Assembly: GCA_007116135.1 (NCBI GenBank)
Contig: SKIZ01000198.1
Location: 1-35,167, forward strand
Length of the DNA stretch: 35,167 nucleotides
From: Burkholderiaceae bacterium
Lineage (GTDB): Bacteria; Pseudomonadota; Gammaproteobacteria; Burkholderiales; Burkholderiaceae_B
Direction of reading: 5' to 3'
Position numbers and translations under genes: made by a program. The notes beneath the pieces were generated by a model, which saw only the letters and a program-made list of their open reading frames with translations, was not told the DNA's origin and did no database searches. Shown here one piece after another: positions 33,525 to 35,167 of this stretch (the stretch's first letter is position 1; each line of letters starts with the position of its first letter).

Positions 33525-33584
33525 TATCGAAGGATGGCTATGTAACGGGCGCAATCATGCGCTCATTGATGAGGAAGACAATTA

Positions 33585-34679
33585 ATGAGCAAGACATTTC
33601 GCATCGCAGTGCTCGCCGGTGACGGCATTGGCAAGGAAGTTATGCCTGAAGGCTTAAAGGTGCTTGAGCAAGCGGTCAACCGGTTTGGTTTGAACCTTGC
33701 ATTCGAGCATCACGAATGGGCTTCTTGTGATTACTACGCCGAGCATGGCGACATGATGCCTGCAGACTGGAAAGAACGCCTAAAGGGCGTTGATGCCTTG
33801 TTGTTTGGTGCTGTGGGTTGGCCTGATACGGTGCCAGATCACGTGTCGCTGTGGGGCTCGTTGCTGAAGTTTCGTCGCGAGTTTGATCAGTACATCAATT
33901 TGCGTCCAGTGCGCTTATTTGACGGTGTTCCGTGCCCCTTGGCCAATCGCAAGGCCGGCGATATCGATTTCTTTGTGGTTCGTGAGAACACCGAAGGAGA
34001 ATACACCTCACTTGGCGGCATTATGTATGGTGGCACTGAGCGCGAAATAGTGATTCAGGAGACGGTCATGAGCCGTCACGGCACCGATCGTGTCTTGAAA
34101 TATGCGTTTGAACTCGCCTCGCAGCGCGCGCGCAAGCACCTGACCATCGCAACCAAATCCAACGGCATTGCCATCAGCATGCCATATTGGGATGAGCGGG
34201 CCGCTGAAATGGCCAAGCAATATCCCCAGATTGCGACTGACAAACAACACATTGACATTTTGTCGGCGCGCTTCGTGTTGCAACCAGACCGCTTCGATGT
34301 TGTTGTCGCCACCAACTTGTTTGGTGACATTTTGTCCGATCTTGGGCCAGCCTGCACCGGCACCATTGGTTTGGCACCATCGGCGAACTTGAATCCAGAT
34401 CGTTTGTTTCCCTCGTTGTTTGAGCCTGTGCACGGCTCGGCGCCCGACATTTACGGCAAAGGGCTAGCCAACCCGATCGCCATGATCTGGTCGGCGGCCT
34501 TGATGCTTGATTTCCTTGGTCGCGGCCTTCCGCAAGCCGAGCAAGCGCCTTATTTGCAGGCGCATGACGCGGTTTTGAAGGCCATTGAGACGGTTCTGGC
34601 AAATGGGCCTCGCACTCCAGACCTTGGTGGCCAAGCCAACACCGCTGCATTAGGCGATGCGGTTGCCGCACTGGTTTGA
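33585..34679 (+). CDS. Tartrate dehydrogenase / D-malate dehydrogenase (decarboxylating)
   Basis: This 364-residue NAD-dependent beta-decarboxylating dehydrogenase belongs to the isocitrate/isopropylmalate dehydrogenase family. It reads very like E. coli DmlA and Pseudomonas/Agrobacterium tartrate dehydrogenase: IAVLAGDGIGKEV, EWASCDYYAEHG, FGAVGWPDTVPDH, WGSLLKFRREFDQYINLRP, VRENTEGEYTSLGG and the metal-site signature NLFGDILSDLGP. The WGSLLKFRR segment sets it apart from LeuB. Expected reactions are D-malate to pyruvate and CO2 and tartrate oxidation. AGGAAG eight bases before ATG 33585 supports the start. It is preceded by an 85-base gap with two inverted repeats; no tartrate transporter or regulator is next to it. 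Confidence 0.92.
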   Translation: MSKTFRIAVLAGDGIGKEVMPEGLKVLEQAVNRFGLNLAFEHHEWASCDYYAEHGDMMPADWKERLKGVDALLFGAVGWPDTVPDHVSLWGSLLKFRREFDQYINLRPVRLFDGVPCPLANRKAGDIDFFVVRENTEGEYTSLGGIMYGGTEREIVIQETVMSRHGTDRVLKYAFELASQRARKHLTIATKSNGIAISMPYWDERAAEMAKQYPQIATDKQHIDILSARFVLQPDRFDVVVATNLFGDILSDLGPACTGTIGLAPSANLNPDRLFPSLFEPVHGSAPDIYGKGLANPIAMIWSAALMLDFLGRGLPQAEQAPYLQAHDAVLKAIETVLANGPRTPDLGGQANTAALGDAVAALV

Positions 34680-34760
34680 TCCCAATCCGAACGTCCCCGC
34701 GGTGAGTCTTCATATGGCTTGTCGCGGGAACTTTATCGAGCCAGACGAACCCAACGAGCC

Positions 34761-35167
34761 ATGATCAAGCGTCGTGTGATTCTCGGTGGTGTGGTTTTGG
34801 TTGGCGCCATCGTTGGTGCAGCGTTGTGGTTTGCCAGGGGTGCGGTCTGGGCACAAGATGACTGGATTGCGCCTAGCGAAGGTCATGCCATGCTCGAAGG
34901 TCAGCGGCTTTACAACCAGTTTTGCGCAAGCTGTCACGGTGCCAATATGCAAGGCCAGTTCAATTGGCGCCAGCGAATGGCTAATGGTCGACTGCCGGCA
35001 CCGCCGCACGATGAAACAGGGCATACCTGGCATCACCCGGACTGGGAGCTTGTTGAGATGATTCAAATCGGCTTTGTCGGTGGTGTAAACGCACCGGTGG
35101 GCTATGAGAGTGATATGCCAGGGTTCGAATCGATTCTTGATCATGACCAGATCGCGTCGATCCTGGC
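34761..35167 (+). CDS. Membrane-anchored or secreted cytochrome c, N-terminal part (cut by window edge)
   Basis: From ATG 34761 the frame stays open to the window end, giving 135 residues. It starts MIKRRVILGG with a hydrophobic segment (about 6-24) serving as signal or anchor. A single heme c motif, CASCH (Cys55, Cys58, His59), follows in LYNQFCASCHGANMQG. Downstream, DMPGFESILDHDQIASIL resembles the segment that provides the axial methionine of class I cytochromes c and their last helix. It is therefore a periplasmic electron carrier; partner and role are unknown. It lies 81 bases after the tartrate/D-malate dehydrogenase gene on the same strand. Functional connection is not established. 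Confidence 0.85.
   Translation, partial: MIKRRVILGGVVLVGAIVGAALWFARGAVWAQDDWIAPSEGHAMLEGQRLYNQFCASCHGANMQGQFNWRQRMANGRLPAPPHDETGHTWHHPDWELVEMIQIGFVGGVNAPVGYESDMPGFESILDHDQIASIL

Noticed and set aside
34696-34728. Terminator hairpin after the tartrate/D-malate dehydrogenase gene (CCCGCG...CGCGGG)
   Set aside because: Six pairs around a 21-base loop and only a short TTT after it; not convincing.

Overview
The window looks like a stretch of core chromosome from a betaproteobacterium of the order Burkholderiales, probably an Alcaligenaceae-like organism. Three things point there: the gene order (gmk-rpoZ-spoT; yicC/rph/rdgB/hemW; glnA-ntrB-ntrC; ridA-recG-oxyR-ubiA-proC), the 67-residue omega subunit, and the wording of HemW, RdgB and RecG. 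Base composition is moderately GC-rich and even by eye. Genes are packed tightly on both strands and no gene-free stretch exceeds 300 bases. I saw no tRNA, rRNA, insertion sequence, prophage or CRISPR array. Two genes are cut by the window edges: rlmJ at the left and a c-type cytochrome at the right.

Layout, left to right. (1) 1-6155: start of rlmJ (minus), the periplasmic foldase ppiD, the esterase tesA facing a YbbA/LolD-type ABC ATPase, an EamA-type permease and an amidase-signature hydrolase. (2) 6244-9486, minus: gmk-rpoZ-spoT, linking GTP supply, RNA polymerase omega and (p)ppGpp turnover. (3) 9580-13931: a short-chain dehydrogenase, yicC translationally coupled to a periplasmic gamma-glutamyltransferase, and divergent rph. 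(4) 13928-18023: a small metabolic cassette of a RidA-like protein, an MmgE/PrpD protein and an acyl-CoA dehydrogenase, divergent from a LysR regulator. It separates rph from rdgB-hemW. (5) 18026-24049: rdgB, hemW and the glnA-ntrB-ntrC operon, with a sigma-54 promoter and two NtrC sites. (6) 24057-27586, minus: a three-gene ferric-iron-type ABC importer. (7) 27780-35167: ridA, recG, oxyR, dps, ubiA, proC, a tartrate/D-malate dehydrogenase and a cytochrome c.

How the parts fit. NtrB/NtrC encoded behind glnA very likely act back on the glnA promoter seen here. OxyR lies directly upstream of dps, a usual OxyR target, and an iron importer with a Fur-like operator lies a few kilobases away, so iron handling and oxidative stress are close neighbours. 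The part least explained by standard gene order is the RidA/PrpD/acyl-CoA dehydrogenase/LysR cassette. Its control region carries three direct copies of a 7-base word, and it is the best candidate here for an uncharacterised pathway. I did not find convincing evidence of a wholly new type of system. The other notable points are residue-level departures (Dps, acyl-CoA dehydrogenase, PpiD) and regulatory DNA.
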